Shown here: one piece after another, positions 1 to 12,657 of the stretch
How positions within the stretch are numbered: the stretch's first letter is position 1
How the letters are laid out: each line of letters starts with the position of its first letter
Source of the DNA: Psilocybe azurescens
Lineage: Eukaryota > Basidiomycota > Agaricomycetes > Agaricales > Agrocybaceae
Reading direction: 5' to 3'
Assembly: GCA_023853785.1 (NCBI GenBank)
Contig: JAJIRX010000826.1
Span: forward strand, 1-62,975
DNA length: 62,975 bases
Notes under the pieces: generated by a model
Told to the model about the DNA's origin: nothing
What the model saw: the letters and a program-made list of their open reading frames with translations, nothing else
Databases searched by the model: none
Translations under genes and position numbers: made by a program

Positions 1-1342
1 CTCAACTTATTTTTAGCTGTGAGTTTGATAGTCCACCTCAACAAACAAATTGGACTGAATTGTTGAAGTTATCATTTCGATCTGCTTGCCGTTCATTCCA
101 TAACAATACGATCTTCGTGCATTGACACTTTCCCATGCCACGTTTCATCAATCAAAACATACGTTACTGATGAACTTATCTGATACGTCGGGCGCTGGCT
201 CTGAAATGGCGACTATGAAGCATGAGTAACCACACCGACACTCATCAACTGGAATGCAGTGGGAGACGCAACGTCTTCGGATTATTCTACTCCAAAGCGG
301 ACTCCGATCTTGATGGATGCAGAGATCCGTGAAGGAGAAGGAACGCTGGCAGTGATTTGGAACTCCAGGATTACTTCTTTTGGGGTGGTGTTCATGCCGA
401 GCTGCCCGAGCATAGATCAGATTAGATAAAGTGTAGATCATCAGCGGCTGTGCAGGTAGCTCGCCTTCGTAGTCATAAGAACAACGCACCTGTCCCGCAA
501 CGCCATACTACATGGCTGCTGGACGAGCATTCCGAACTTTTCCAGACACGAGCTGCGAGGGTAGACCAGATTGGCCTACTCCAACGTACCTTTCGTATTA
601 ACATGACGATCGCGTCTTCGTCCATTCCTGTTATCTTATCGCAGGCTCCAAAGGAAGCAAAGAAATGACACGGCAATATTTTTCATCAGTATTCAGACAC
701 CTCATGGTCGTCAAGTTTCCAACCGGTGGCGCATGAAATCTTGATATCAGCAGTGGGGTAGTACACTAAAATGTGCATCTTTTCAACGTCTTGCCAGGCG
801 CAGATCTAATTTATCGACCACATCCCCGATATCCGACATTTACCGCTCCCGCGTCGTGGGAACATTGACACCACCCATATCGTCGGTATCGATTAGGGTC
901 CTTGAAATTTCACCGAGCCTGAGGAGTCGCAGGTTCTATTCCAGCTGCCGAAAACAGTAGTACGGTCAATTATAGGCCGTATGACCCATTAAACATTTCA
1001 ATCATGTTTGGTCTTTCTTTTGAAGACGGCTCGAGCGGTCGAGCTAAGCGAATATTTCTTCAAGTTCAAGTACGCCTACTTATAGTCCGCAAGAATATCT
1101 TATGAGCCCATTTGTTCTTCAACAGGTCCAGAATTAGCCGGTCCAACCAGCCCTCCCTCACCCAGAGTGTAGAGAGCTAGGGAGGTCCAATGATACCCAG
1201 GATCCCTTTTGGGTGTTCGGATATGTGCGTCGGAGTCTGATTCGACATGACACTCTCATAATGAATTTTTTCCGAAGGCCAGCTCGGCAGTGACAGATAC
1301 GTTCCTTGTTTATATATATGACGATTGTATGTCTTCCCGTGT
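1..1342. other. No recognisable gene
   Basis: I read both strands. Open frames of up to about 110 codons exist on the minus strand at 148-489 and 473-676, but none shows a motif of the neighbouring membrane-protein array or any family I recognise. This may be decayed array sequence or the intergenic edge of the array. Confidence 0.4.
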
Positions 1343-3045
1343 TCACTGATGGCCGTAGGTGTTACGCCATACTTGTAAATTATCAGTGTCTTTCATCGCG
1401 GCGGCTCGAATGTTGATTAGAATACGGTTGGCCAACACTGAGGAAATGGCTGTCGCGAATGGGATTGGAGCATCCAGATATATCTGTGCTCAAAGTAGAT
1501 GTGTCTCAGAAAGTGATATTGGTAATAGACCGAGCACGTACTGATGAAAAACCTCCACCACACCAAACACATAAGATATGTGGCTGCGATACTGTACACG
1601 AGCATAGAAGTCAGTAAACTTTATGTAGACTTATTGAATGAAATGCTTACGCCCAAAAGTAGAAAACTGAATCTCGTATCATGATCGACATGATCGATTG
1701 TTTGCGAGTTGGACTCAGCATGGAAATTGGAGACAACTTCCCTAATGGCAATGTAGGCTACCATGCCACAAAGCAGGGCTTCAAACAGAAGGGGGAATCC
1801 AGAATCTGTAAAATTCGTGAGGGTCTTCAGGTTCGGGGCGCAGAAGACGCCTCCTCCGATTTCGATAATTTTCACTAGAGTTTCACCCCGGTTAGTACTT
1901 TCGCGCTATTGAGGCTCAATGCTCACCTCGTGGAATATTCGTTGCTAAGAGCCATACGTCGACTGAGGCACAAGCGAGGAAGAGAATGCTCAAAATGCCG
2001 AGAATCTTCTTATTCGACATGTACAAAGCATATACTCGCATTATCAGGATTGCTGCCGCATGTCAGTACAAGTTTAATGAAAGGCGGTTGAAAAACGTAC
2101 TTTGGGTTATCATGGGGATCAGCCATGTGACTAACCATTGCCACAGGCCGAACTGTTTGCCTGGTATTTTATAATCAGTCAGGTCCAGTTTCTAATAACA
2201 TCGAACAGCTTACAGCTATGAAGGGATTAAAGAGACACTTGCAATCAGGAGTTGTACACAGTTTACAGTTTTGAATGTACCCACAACTGAGGGTAGATGA
2301 TAATGAGCACTTGTTCAATACGGTTAAAACGAATGCAAGACCACTTACCGATTCGGTCACTTTGGGAGCGAATGTTGCTGTACAAATTGTGAGGTGACGT
2401 CAGCTGGATGAGAAGGGGAGCTCCCCACCATATGCCTCCAGCCTGTCAATGAGAGTCAGCAATGTTAGCGCGGTAAACATCGTGACACTCTGAGAATTTA
2501 CTGACATTGCCGTGGCTATGATATAGTATCTATTCTGAACGCCAGTAGCGAAGCATGAGAAAACTTATGACTACAACGGAGTTACAGCAATGAAGACATA
2601 CCGCGAAAAAGATAATTTTCGGAAATGACAGCCCCCGGGCTTTACAGTTTGGATCAGAACAAAACTGATCGAGAAAGGCGTGGATGCATTACCCAAAACA
2701 GTTCTACCTTCCAAGTTATGTCAGATAAGGACGGTTCCAGTCATGTCATGATAACTCTCACCTCTCCATCAAATGTGATTGCTTGAAGGCGTTGTAAATC
2801 AGCTTTGTATAGAGTACAAAGCACACCGATGTTGTGCATTATGTCAATAAATACCATATTCAAACAAGTTCAGTGCAACAGGGCCGACTGTACAGTGTTG
2901 GGTTAGTGCGCTTGCCGATGAATCCGGGTAATTAATCAGATTATGGCGTACTCTTGGTGTAATGCATTGTTAAGATGGCTTGCATTATCTCCACTGAGGA
3001 GTCGGCTGACGCCTGCCCAACCACATCCAGAGCACTGTAGGACAT
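1343..3045 (-). CDS. DUF6533-like multi-span membrane protein, array copy 1
   Basis: Spliced gene of a basidiomycete-specific membrane-protein family, function unknown. Seen in order on the minus strand: first exon ending in the array motif (MQAILTMHYTK, near 2990-2950; compare LLQ-x-IK-x2-QY in the other copies), a hydrophobic exon (VGPVALNLFEYG near 2870), the family hallmark AITFDGE (near 2770), SFPKIIFFAV (near 2620), the exon FGLWQWLVTWLIPMITQ (near 2150-2105), then IMRVYALYMSNKKIL (near 2050), a GF-type version of the usual FWIP segment (near 1800), AATYLMCLVWW (near 1580) and a last exon with SSVLANRILINIR. The start is the ATG at 3045 and the stop is TGA at 1343. Exon borders are approximate because I placed them by motif and GT/AG only. 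Neighbours are paralogues on the same strand. Confidence 0.6.
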
Positions 3046-4416
3046 TGGGCGAATCGATATACTCCAGGTGATTCTGATTCTGGGTGAAAACGAGAATGTC
3101 AAAGTGAGAAAGAAGGACGGCCATTTATACTCGTACCTCCCTCTCACCATGCATTGTTGTTAGAATGTTAATATAGATCTTGGACACCAGATATAGCACT
3201 ATCTCGTAGCTAACAGTGATTTGATGAACTAACAGAATTAGAATTTTCAGAGAAGTTGTCGTGCCCGAATGCCTTTGCCATGTGGGAGCCTAGTATATCC
3301 GTGCGACAAATCTGAAATCGTGAGGTGCTGAGCTGGGATTTCAATGACTTAGTACGCTGAGAGGCATACGGAAGAGCAAATATCGAGTATAACGCTGTTG
3401 TAGTCCCCATGACGAACCCATCGATACAGAAACAAAGTAAGCTATGTCGATGTACTAGTGCTGTTGTGGAGCATAAAGCGATGGCTCAAACAAACTAATT
3501 TCGGTCATGTTCAGTAACGGGCAAGGTAGATTTTTCGTGTGACTGGACTGAGGCCGATGCTGTGATCAATTCGGGGGAGCACTGAGAATGGATGATGCCA
3601 TTGGTCAATATGTACCTGTATATTTGTCCAGAGATTGACAGAAAGACTAACCCAATTCATAGCCTCTGTGGCCGGCATCAATCAACAAAGGTTGCCAATG
3701 TGGAACTTGAGATGTTACCTCTATAGGACCCTCCATGTACGCAGGTGAATGTATGCGAATAAGAATAGAGAATGAGCGGGATAGAACCAGAGTGAACTGT
3801 AGTCGCATGATGGCGAAAGATATAATTTGGGAACATCATCGAAGATTAGAAGGTGCGAATGGATAAAGTTTCAGCAGGTGGGGGTGAGAGAACTGTCTTG
3901 TTCGTCTCATGATCAGAGATGTCGCTATCGTTTAGGCAGACCGTGGGCTCACAGAACTTTCCCCCAAGATTTAATGACTGCATAATATTCCGCTATATCA
4001 CTTGGGATGGCGATTGTACTAATTAAGAGACGTACGAGTTTTGTCTGTTAACTGTCTATTGCTATTCATCCTCTCAAAATTATCTCGTATTATCTTGTTT
4101 ACGGATACATAGATAGCCTGGTTTTGTATTTGATCAAATGCGCGGGAAGTTACAGAGCACTATCAGAGCAGTCGCATGGTAGGTGAGGCGCCCATGGCAA
4201 TCCAGTGAGTCCAGGTGGCCTTCTTCGAAGATGACAGTGTGGCCCGGTGGCGGTGTTGGTGATCGCCATGCTTTGTTCAACAAGACCTTGCCAAATAAAA
4301 GAACGCCAAGTATAGAACTCCGGAATGGCACACTCATGTTTCAATCGCTCAAGATTTCTTGGTACTATCCATCGTCATTTACAATTATATACAAGTCTTC
4401 CTTACTACTGCTTCTA
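3046..4416. other. Spacer between array copies 1 and 2
   Basis: It has no convincing gene. Short minus-strand frames at 3210-3410 and 4134-4344 encode nothing I can place. The spacing fits a tandem duplication unit of roughly 3 kb. Confidence 0.4.
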
Positions 4417-6095
4417 TCCTATCCAATGAGAGTGCTACGATATATCCGTGAGTCGTCCATAGCAGCTTCCCGTAGATTGAACAATATTCGGCTAGCTAAT
4501 ACCGAAGATATGGCTGTTGAGTATCCTATGGTAACCTCAAGCAGCTCTAACTTGATGTCAATGAGTAAATGAACGCGGACAATGTTATTCGGATAGTCGC
4601 CTACCGGAGAATATATCCACCATACCAAGCAAGTGATGTAGGTGGCTGTTATACCGCAAAGAGAATTGATCAAGTATCTGAAATTTTCACCGGATTCAAA
4701 CAGGACAACTTACACCACAAAAATAAAAAACTGAGTCTCGGAATCATAATGTCCATCAGGCTGGGGCCCCTGTGTAGAGCGATACTTGCTTCTTTATGCT
4801 CTTTATGGCAACAAAGAGTGCCATTAGGCACAGAAGACTTTCATATACAAGCGCCGGAATCCAAAACAAGCCAAACTGGCGGTTACTGACTGCCGGAGGG
4901 ACACAGAATGTTCCTCCTGGGATGACCATGGCTTCCACTTTAATTCATGGTAACCTTAGCCAAAATGAAATAGTAATTAACCCACGAGTCGTTGTGCTGG
5001 TCCAAACTATCCAGGCTTCCACCACGGAACATATGAGAAAGCATACACCTATTACCATGAGAACCTTTTTGTTCAACAAGTATAAAGCATATATCCTCAT
5101 CTGAAGGATTACTTGGGGACTGTGAGATCATGAGGTCAACGCTTGAACCTGTGCTTACTTTGAGTTATCATAGGAACTATGAGCGCAGTCCAACCCTGCC
5201 ATAGTATGAAATTTCTGCCTTTTGAAAAAGAACTTTAACAACGCTTCAAAAAAAAATTGTGGAGAGCTCACAACTATAGTGACCAGGGTTGAGATCGGTT
5301 ACGTCAAATGAAAAATATTGACACGAGAAACGAAACGTTTCTTACAACTGGATAATATATGCCGATAACCATCAGATATCACGGCTTGAGTGGTACAAAT
5401 AAAAAGAACCAACCCGTTCTGTTACTCTAAGAGAGAAGAAAGCTAAAAACTAGCGGTTGGCAACTACAGTCAACTTCTAGATGATTTGTGACTGCACGTA
5501 CCGTAAAGTTCGACGCTGTGTATGTGGTAATTATCTTCAGCATGAACAGCTGGGTCAGACATATTTCACTAACATTGATGTAGCCAAGAAATAGTATCTG
5601 TTCTGTGAGATATGTTCAGGGGAGTGGGTGCATTGTCTGATATGCCACGAATCAAGACGTACCAGGAGGTATATCATCTTGGCGAATGTCCATCTACTTG
5701 GCTAACACCGAATTGACCATAGAATAAGTTCAAGAAACACTAACGAATGTAACAACCCAGTTACCCATATCATTTCCACCTTAATGTAAAGCGTCTATCT
5801 TTAATGACAATGCAACGAACTTGTGATGAATTCACCTCTCGATCGAGTGTGATAACTACACAAGTCGGCATCTCACCAGTGAATCATATGGCTTACGGAA
5901 TTTCCCACTTACTAAACTCATAAAAAATATTACAGCAGGGGCCACTGAGAATGCTAAAAGATCAACCCGAATCCCCATCACATCTGAGTTGAATGATAAC
6001 GCACACTTTGTGTATTGAATAATCTTAATATTTTGGAGGAGCTCAACGAAAAAGTAGAACTCCCTGGTGCGCTGAGATCCATGTCTAGAGGTCAC
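4417..6095 (-). CDS. DUF6533-like multi-span membrane protein, array copy 2
   Basis: Paralogue of copy 1, same strand and exon order. Seen: ELLQNIKIIQYTK (near 6040-6005), SVAPAVIFF (near 5945), VVITLDREV (near 5855-5828), SRWTFAKMIYLLV (near 5700-5660), ILWQGWTALIVPMITQ (near 5215-5165), LQMRIYALYLLNKKVL (near 5105-5055), then after an intron the conserved block with IPGGTFCVP and FWIPALVYESLL (near 4930-4830), ITATYITCLVWWIYSP (near 4655-4605), and a final exon with SSVLASRILFNLREAAM ending at a TAG at 4417. The W-x2-W...ITQ, RIYALY and FWIP blocks are the strongest family evidence. The exact start is unsure: the first exon motif is open but an in-frame ATG just upstream is not obvious, so the true 5' end may differ by some tens of bases. 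Confidence 0.6.
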
Positions 6096-7749
6096 TGGAA
6101 TGAGTGGGTGATTAAGGTCGAGAGGGGACGTGCAAACTCGGCATAGGTTTTATTAAGTACCGTCAAAATAAATGCTAATTTCTCTGGGACGGACCATAAA
6201 ATGGAAGCACCCTTAAGGTGGGCGTGGGTGAATGTGGGATTCAGTCTGATCGTTGTAAAAGCAACATTATTTATGGCCCATATACACACGATAGCTATGA
6301 ATCTTCGGTTCCTGAGAAGTACTCGTAGCCGAAAAAAGTAATCACCATATTATGTAATAAACGTTATTGATTTCGTGTCCTCTTCACTTCTGCCTTCATT
6401 TCTAACCACTATCACATGCTCGCTTGCTATAATGGTATTTCCCAAGATATATTGTTGCCAGCTTTCCTCTCATGCCAAATATCGGTTCATTGGAGCTGTT
6501 ACTGCTGGCGAACCAGTCCCTAAAGCAGCAGGTCGAAATACAGTTTGATTACCTAATGGTGATTACTTTTTCTGGTTACGAGTATAGCTGTCCCTGAAGC
6601 TTGATGCAGTCGCTAGTACTTGTTTATACCTGACTCGTTGCTGAAAGCTACGATCACCTACATGTATAAACACTAGTATTTCGAAATACGGACGCTATTC
6701 CCGAGGTTAATTATGACGGACTTAAGATTAGGTTGAGCAAATAAATATAGCCTATGACCGTCAGAACAAATGGCAAGGCACCTGACGTAGACTCGATTAT
6801 CTCAAAGATTTTTTCACTTGGATGACACCCCGTGGTCTAGTAGTTCATCACGTCTTCCAAGCTTAATTCCGAAGTGTAACACGTCAGTGGAATGCAACAT
6901 GCGCCAGGAGGATAACTGCCTGAGGTATAAACTGCCACAACGGTGCCAAAAATACGAGCTATTTATGTGAGACAACACTTATATCCAGGGCGCATAGTAA
7001 GAAATGATAAACCACGCGTTCGAACCTCATTTCCGATCGTTTTAATTAGCATCGGTGTTAGGTACACTGCCAAGCTTTTCTCCAAAATGGGTTCTCGGGA
7101 AGGTCAAAATGAGAGGCTCACGAATGTTCCACACCTGTTCCTTATCTTCACAGGGGAAATGGGGCTTATAGTAAGGCTTTCGACGTTTATATCTCATGGT
7201 TCAATGATTTAAAATGATCTGCTTGCGTGTATTTGCAAGTTCTCCGAACATTGCAATTACCCAGGAGGTAATGGGATGTTTACTCGGTTGTTGGGGAACA
7301 CGCCTATCTGAGGCTATTCTTGTCTACCGAATTGAGGCTCTATCGCATTTGCAATGTGCATGAGATAACATCAATCATGAGCAATTTGAGGCATCTTGTT
7401 TCGCTGAACTACTCTAGGCTCTCAGGTCTTTTCTTACCGAGCTATTATTTCTCACAAAAATGCCGCCCATGCTTGGAAGGTATCATTAACCCGTCATAAA
7501 GATCGTCACCAACATGTTTTGATGGTAAGTACTTAATAGAAACAGGCTATTCCCCTGAACTTGAGTTCTTAACATGTCTCTCACATCACTCAGTCGTTGG
7601 GCGTTCAAACATGGTTCTAAATGATCCAATCGTAGTTTCTCAGGAATCAGCGAGTAGTACATCATTCATCCTAGGACAATGACAGTACCTGATTCAGGCG
7701 GTCGTGGATACAGTATCATAGCAAACCGTAAAGGATGCTCATATGATAC
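6096..7749. other. Array spacer with a possible remnant copy
   Basis: On the minus strand near 6930-6890 the translation YPPGACCIPLT resembles the IPGGTFCVP block of the array genes, and a segment near 6190-6160 (KLAFILTVLNK) matches one inside copy 1 (LAFVLTVLNK near 2340). No continuous gene model can be built, so this is probably debris of an additional copy. The plus-strand frame at 6943-7212 has no supporting features. Confidence 0.35.
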
Positions 7750-9400
7750 CACTTAAGTAAACCTATCGGAGAAAAGTAACGGAGTGCCGCCAAAGGTAGC
7801 CATTCGATATTGAACACCATCCTATTAGCGTGTACCGAGGACATCTTGACCACAATAGGCATTGGCGCGTGTACCAACGCTAGCTTAGCTACGGATACAG
7901 CCCATATCCAAGCCAGAAGAAAATATTACTTACTGGTGCATATAGATACCAGACCAGACACATCGTATATGTCGCCAACATAGTGCGCATATGAGTTATG
8001 ATCATGGAACCAATGCAACCAGCTATCGAAGAACAGGGATACTTACCCTAAGAAGTAAACAAGGAATCTCGTATCATGACGCTCCATAAGGTCCGACCAC
8101 GGCTCATAAACGATCCCATCGTCATCATCTTAATAGCCACGGAGACCGCCATAGACCAATCAGACTCTGAAAGACAAATGGTGGGATCCAAGATCCCGCA
8201 TACTGCCTATTCGTCGTCAACGGCGCACAGACTATGCCTCCAGGAATTAATGTGGCCTGCACTGTAACGAGTTACGAACCGCTTTCATACAACCGATATC
8301 AACTGGGTGTCGTACTAGAGGAAGCATCCGGTCAGACAGTCCATGTTTATCTTCCTGAGACCACGGAAGAATGCCTCACCTTCAACAACGGTCACCAGGG
8401 TGTCAAGGGATCTTTGCCTACGAGCTACAACTGAGGTAAATGATACAACCTCTGAGTAATATCAATCAAAAGACAAGACATACGTTGAATACTTATGACC
8501 ATGTCCAAGTAGAAGAGGAGTCTGTCCATGACATCGGGAAGTGGGCTAAATGGTAAAGAAAGTCTGTCAAGAGCCCCACGGGACAACGTAGGGCGGATAC
8601 CGTACGAGAAGCTACCCTCTCCCCCCTTTCGATATGCCATTCTTCGAACATTGAAGGCAAATAAAGCTCGCATATGAGATATCGAGGTATAATGTCGATT
8701 CTTATCTCTATGAAAGCCGAATGTACGCTCTGAAGAATCTAATGCTGAAGATCAATGAATCGTCGAGCATTCACCTGCAGGCAAACAACTGTCAGAAATG
8801 ATCATCTATGCTGCTACAACACATAATGGGAAGTTAAAGCTCAAGCGTAAGAACGTTTTTCAATCGCCCATATCAGTTCAACCTGTAAAGCAATGCCCAT
8901 GCTAATATGTGGAAGAGCAGGATGGCAAGCTGATCGACCTCTTGGTCCAAGATGATAGCTTCCAGTTAAGCGACAAACCAGACTAGTATAGCAAGACCAG
9001 TAATTACCACTGTATATTCGTGGACCATGCGACCAGGCAACTCGGAATGAACTCCTTCACGACAAAGTGACGGCAACCCACATCTGGCGTACGATTTCTA
9101 TATCACGAAGAAGCCGAGAGTGGGTGTTCCAGGACGCGGTAGAAACTAAATCAGTATTGGTTATTATGCACCGAAGGATACCCTCGGACAAGCTGTAGTC
9201 AAGTGGTAGGTGGTAGATGAAAGGAATGCCACAAGGGGTATAAACATGCTGCATACCTATTAATTACCGCATACCCCGGCTAACAGAGCAATTCTTGTCC
9301 ATTCTGCTACCGATACCTATCCATCGTCCCATCTTATCGCTATCGCTCTTTACGCGTCCTTCTGCGTGACAAGTCGCGCCAGCTTTCATTGAGCATCAAG
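7750..9400 (-). pseudogene. Degenerate DUF6533-like gene, array copy 3
   Basis: Only scattered family blocks survive on the minus strand: a hydrophobic exon with GIPFIYHLPLDY (near 9230-9180), a degraded version of the WIP segment (near 8200), LATYTMCLVWYLYAPV (near 7985-7940, strongly matching AATYITCLVWWIYSP of copy 2) and HANRMVFNIEW (near 7815-7785), the decayed counterpart of the SRILFNLR tail. Between them the frame is broken repeatedly and the RIYALY block is not readable. The distance from the FWIP-like segment to the tail exon (about 450 bp) is the same as in the intact copies, supporting a single decayed gene. Both ends are estimates by analogy. Confidence 0.5.
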
Positions 9401-10107
9401 TTCTGACGATGACCTGCGTCACCCACGCGCCTTAACATAATTCCCAAGGTAGAAAAGACCATCGAGTAGCACCGAGAATAAGGTCTATTCCCTTGTGAGT
9501 AATCAGAGAGTTTGCACGTAGAAAGCGAACAAACCATGTTAAGCCCCATCATGCATCAACCACACTATGATGAGTAATCGAATGTAGAGATCGAAGACAG
9601 CCCACGACGGCGTTGATGTGCATCAGCAAAGAGGACTGGTCACTCTGAAACCGCACGCCATGGAGTGAAGATGTCTGCATAGCGAGGACATGTCGTGGGA
9701 ATGTCGACCTGAAGTATAACGGCCTCCAGAACCATTGAAAGTCGGCGAACCAATGATATCGGTACTGGAGGAGGGTTCCATAGAGAGGCAGAATCCAGAG
9801 AGTGGACAGTTTCGGAGACACATGACAACAGAAACAAACCGATAAAGCTTATTTATAAGAAATTAGCCAAACAAGGGCGATATTTATTGAGCATACTAAT
9901 CACGTGCGACGTGTTGGGCATAAGTTCTTGGACTCGAGTATGGCTTGAGCAAGGCCAGGAGTTGAGCGAGAAACTATTGCTTAGTTGCCATTCCAATATC
10001 ACAAGTAAGTACTAATTTGTTTGAGTAGGCATTAAATAAGATAAGTACGAAGGCAAAATACTCGTCACTCAATGCAAGATATTTTGCTCGACTTCTTCAT
10101 TTATCTA
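9401..10107. other. Spacer, unassigned frames
   Basis: Overlapping minus-strand open frames lie at 9549-9837, but I recognise no family and no splice pattern. One starts at an ATG near 9837 and would encode about 65 residues. Nothing firm can be called. Confidence 0.3.
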
Positions 10108-11684
10108 TCAGTAAATACTGTGATTCGTTTGAGAGTCGCTGGTCTCCTTCATGGCAGCAGAACGGAGGTTAAATAGAATTCTGCTGCCAAGTATAGAGGA
10201 TATTGCCGACAGGAAGGGTATTGGCGCATCTAGCATCGTCTGCTCGAAAGTCAGTCAGATGTCTCCATATCTACATGTACAGCTTACAGGTGCATAAATC
10301 CACCACAGTATACATATCAAGTATGCGGCTGCAATCCTAAATAGAGACGAGGTCAGCAAATATTTTAACAATTTCGCATGCAAACTCACGCGAGGAAGTA
10401 CATAATGGAATCCCGAATCATGATTCTCATCAAGGATTGGCCACGGATGAGGAGAGATACACTCGTTCCAGATGAGCTTTCTTTGACTGCCCTATAAATT
10501 GCCATCATGCATAGCAGACTCTCGAATAGAAGTGGAGGGATCCAGAATCTCGCGAACGGCCGGAACGTGCCCTCCAAAGAGATGCAATATGTACCTCCAG
10601 GGATTTCCACAGTTTGCACTAGTAGGATGTATGCGTCAGTCTACGCATTGCTCACTTAAACGCAATCTACGTGCCGTTTGGAATTGAAGTTATCACGAAC
10701 CACAGGTCGACCGCAGATGTAACGGCGAAGCCGATTACCAATCCAACGAGAACCATTTTGCTCAAGGCGTAAAGGGCGTATATTCGCATTTGCAAAATTA
10801 CTTGAATGTTTCAGTCGACCGCTTTATATGGCAGAGATGCAAAAATGGTGAAATACTTTGGTTTATTAACGGTACCAGCATTGTCGTACAGGATTGCCAC
10901 AGTTCAAATTGATAGCCTGTTTCAAGTAATGAGCGAGTCGGATCGGTTAAAGTACTTGACTTACAGCTACGGTGGTTAATACATTAAAACATGACGTAGT
11001 AAATATGGCGACAGGGGCTCTTACAACTAATGTAGGAGAACATCAGCACGGATCATATAGTAAATATTGTCCGGTGAAATATACCTTATGAGATACTCGC
11101 AGTGATATGAACGCTAATCACCTCCATTTATAAGTGCAATCTCTCAAAGTGAAGGGTGCATACCATAGAACTGGACTCTATTACCCAAAAAGAGTCCGAT
11201 TTAACGAATGCAAATGCCACTGGTTCATTCAAATAACTAACATCGCTGTTCCCAGAACGTAGTATCGATTCTGATAAAATTCAGAATATCGATCCAGTCC
11301 ATTAGCCGGAGACGAAACTGTTTTATAATTATGAAAACCTCACCACAAAAATATAGTCTTCGCAAATGTCATTCTGCCGGGCTAGCGATGGAGAAATATA
11401 TAGGAGGGAAGGATCGCAGAGCGTAATAAACGTATAATCACCCAAAAGGTCTATCTCGCTATCCAGCGTGATCACTGTTAGCTCGAAACCGATTAGCTGG
11501 AATGGATGCGGTGGCATGTTCCGAACTGTTTCTTACCATAATCGTACAGATACAAAACTGCTGGAGCCACTAATGATGTTAATGTAAGTATTCTGTGGTA
11601 TAGTAATAACAGTCTTGACATACATCGTGTGTATTGGGTCTGCTTTATAGTTTGTAGAAGCCCAATTGTGAGCTCTGAATTCAT
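10108..11684 (-). CDS. DUF6533-like multi-span membrane protein, array copy 4
   Basis: One of the clearest array members. Exon 1 starts at the ATG at 11684 and carries GLLQTIKQTQYTR. After an intron come VAPAVLYLYDYG (near 11570-11535), LTVITLDSE (near 11480-11450), a WQ-containing exon ending LVPLINQ (near 10930-10875), LQMRIYALYALSKMVL (near 10800-10750), an intron, then EIPGGTYCI and FARFWIPPLLFESLLCMM (near 10600-10510), a hydrophilic stretch leading to IRDSIMYFLA, the exon RIAAAYLICILWWIYAP (near 10340-10290), and a last exon with SSILGSRILFNLRSAAMKE. Stop TGA is at 10110-10108. The multi-span layout and the RIYALY and FWIP signatures are typical of DUF6533-type proteins; the function of the family is unknown. 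Confidence 0.65.
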
Positions 11685-12657
11685 GAGTTAGTAATTATCA
11701 GAGTGAAGCTGGGGGTATTCAACCCCATGGTGATAAACGACATGATGTGATATAATATTCTACGGCTATACATTCAGTTACTACAAATAGTACAATAAGC
11801 CGTAGACATTGTACGATCATCAGAAGCCGCACGCCACTGTCGGGATGCGGTCTCGGCGGTAGCAAAGTCCATGGCTTGAAATTGGAAACTGAATAGAGCT
11901 GTCTATATATATGCGTCATTTGAAAGCCTGTGAATCTTCTTGTACATCAGCCGGTGTTCTGGCACTTCATGACGGTCACACATGGGGAGGGGTGATGAAC
12001 CACATCACTGGCAACCTTGAAAAGGTTTGAATCAAATGGCCATGTCGCATAAGTAGGTTGACACGTCACTTTTCAAAGAGTCATCGCAGGGGCAAATAGG
12101 GAGCAGTGTTCCTACGATCTGTCCACGTTGGTCAAGACTCAGATGCTAACGGTATCATACGGCGCCGAAGAACACTGCAAACGACTTTCATCACTTCTAT
12201 CCAACTGAAACTTGTAGAGAATGGTTCTTCGGGTGGACAGTAATACTTTGACGTTTACCACCCATCATGATATACTAGTAGGGATATTTCAGTCATCAGG
12301 ATAGTGCTGGGTGATCGCCCAACGCGCTCGAATTCGAGTGATTTGAATTTGATCTGTTAGGCTCAGTGTAATTAGAACAGACCAGGGTGAAAGATGATTT
12401 GCACTGCAGGCGTGGCAGGGACTTGAACAAATGTGCAATTTATCATGTGCGAACGTTACGAACAGTCAATTTTAGTAAACAATTGGGACGCTTCGCACCA
12501 AATATGCATACATGTAGTTTTTTATTCACCCATCGTTTTGGGGTTTGAACTACAAGGCACGGTGCTGCTAATTTGCTGCTAATGTATCGCTTTTTCCCTT
12601 TTCTCATCGTACACAAGGACGAGTACTACCAAAACATGGTTAATGAATGTATTCTGC
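11685..12657. other. Spacer between array copies 4 and 5
   Basis: No gene is recognised. A short minus frame at 11719-11919 has no family features. Confidence 0.4.

Noticed and set aside
4183..4572. 129-codon plus-strand open frame
   Set aside because: It overlaps the last exon of array copy 2 on the opposite strand and shows no motif of its own.
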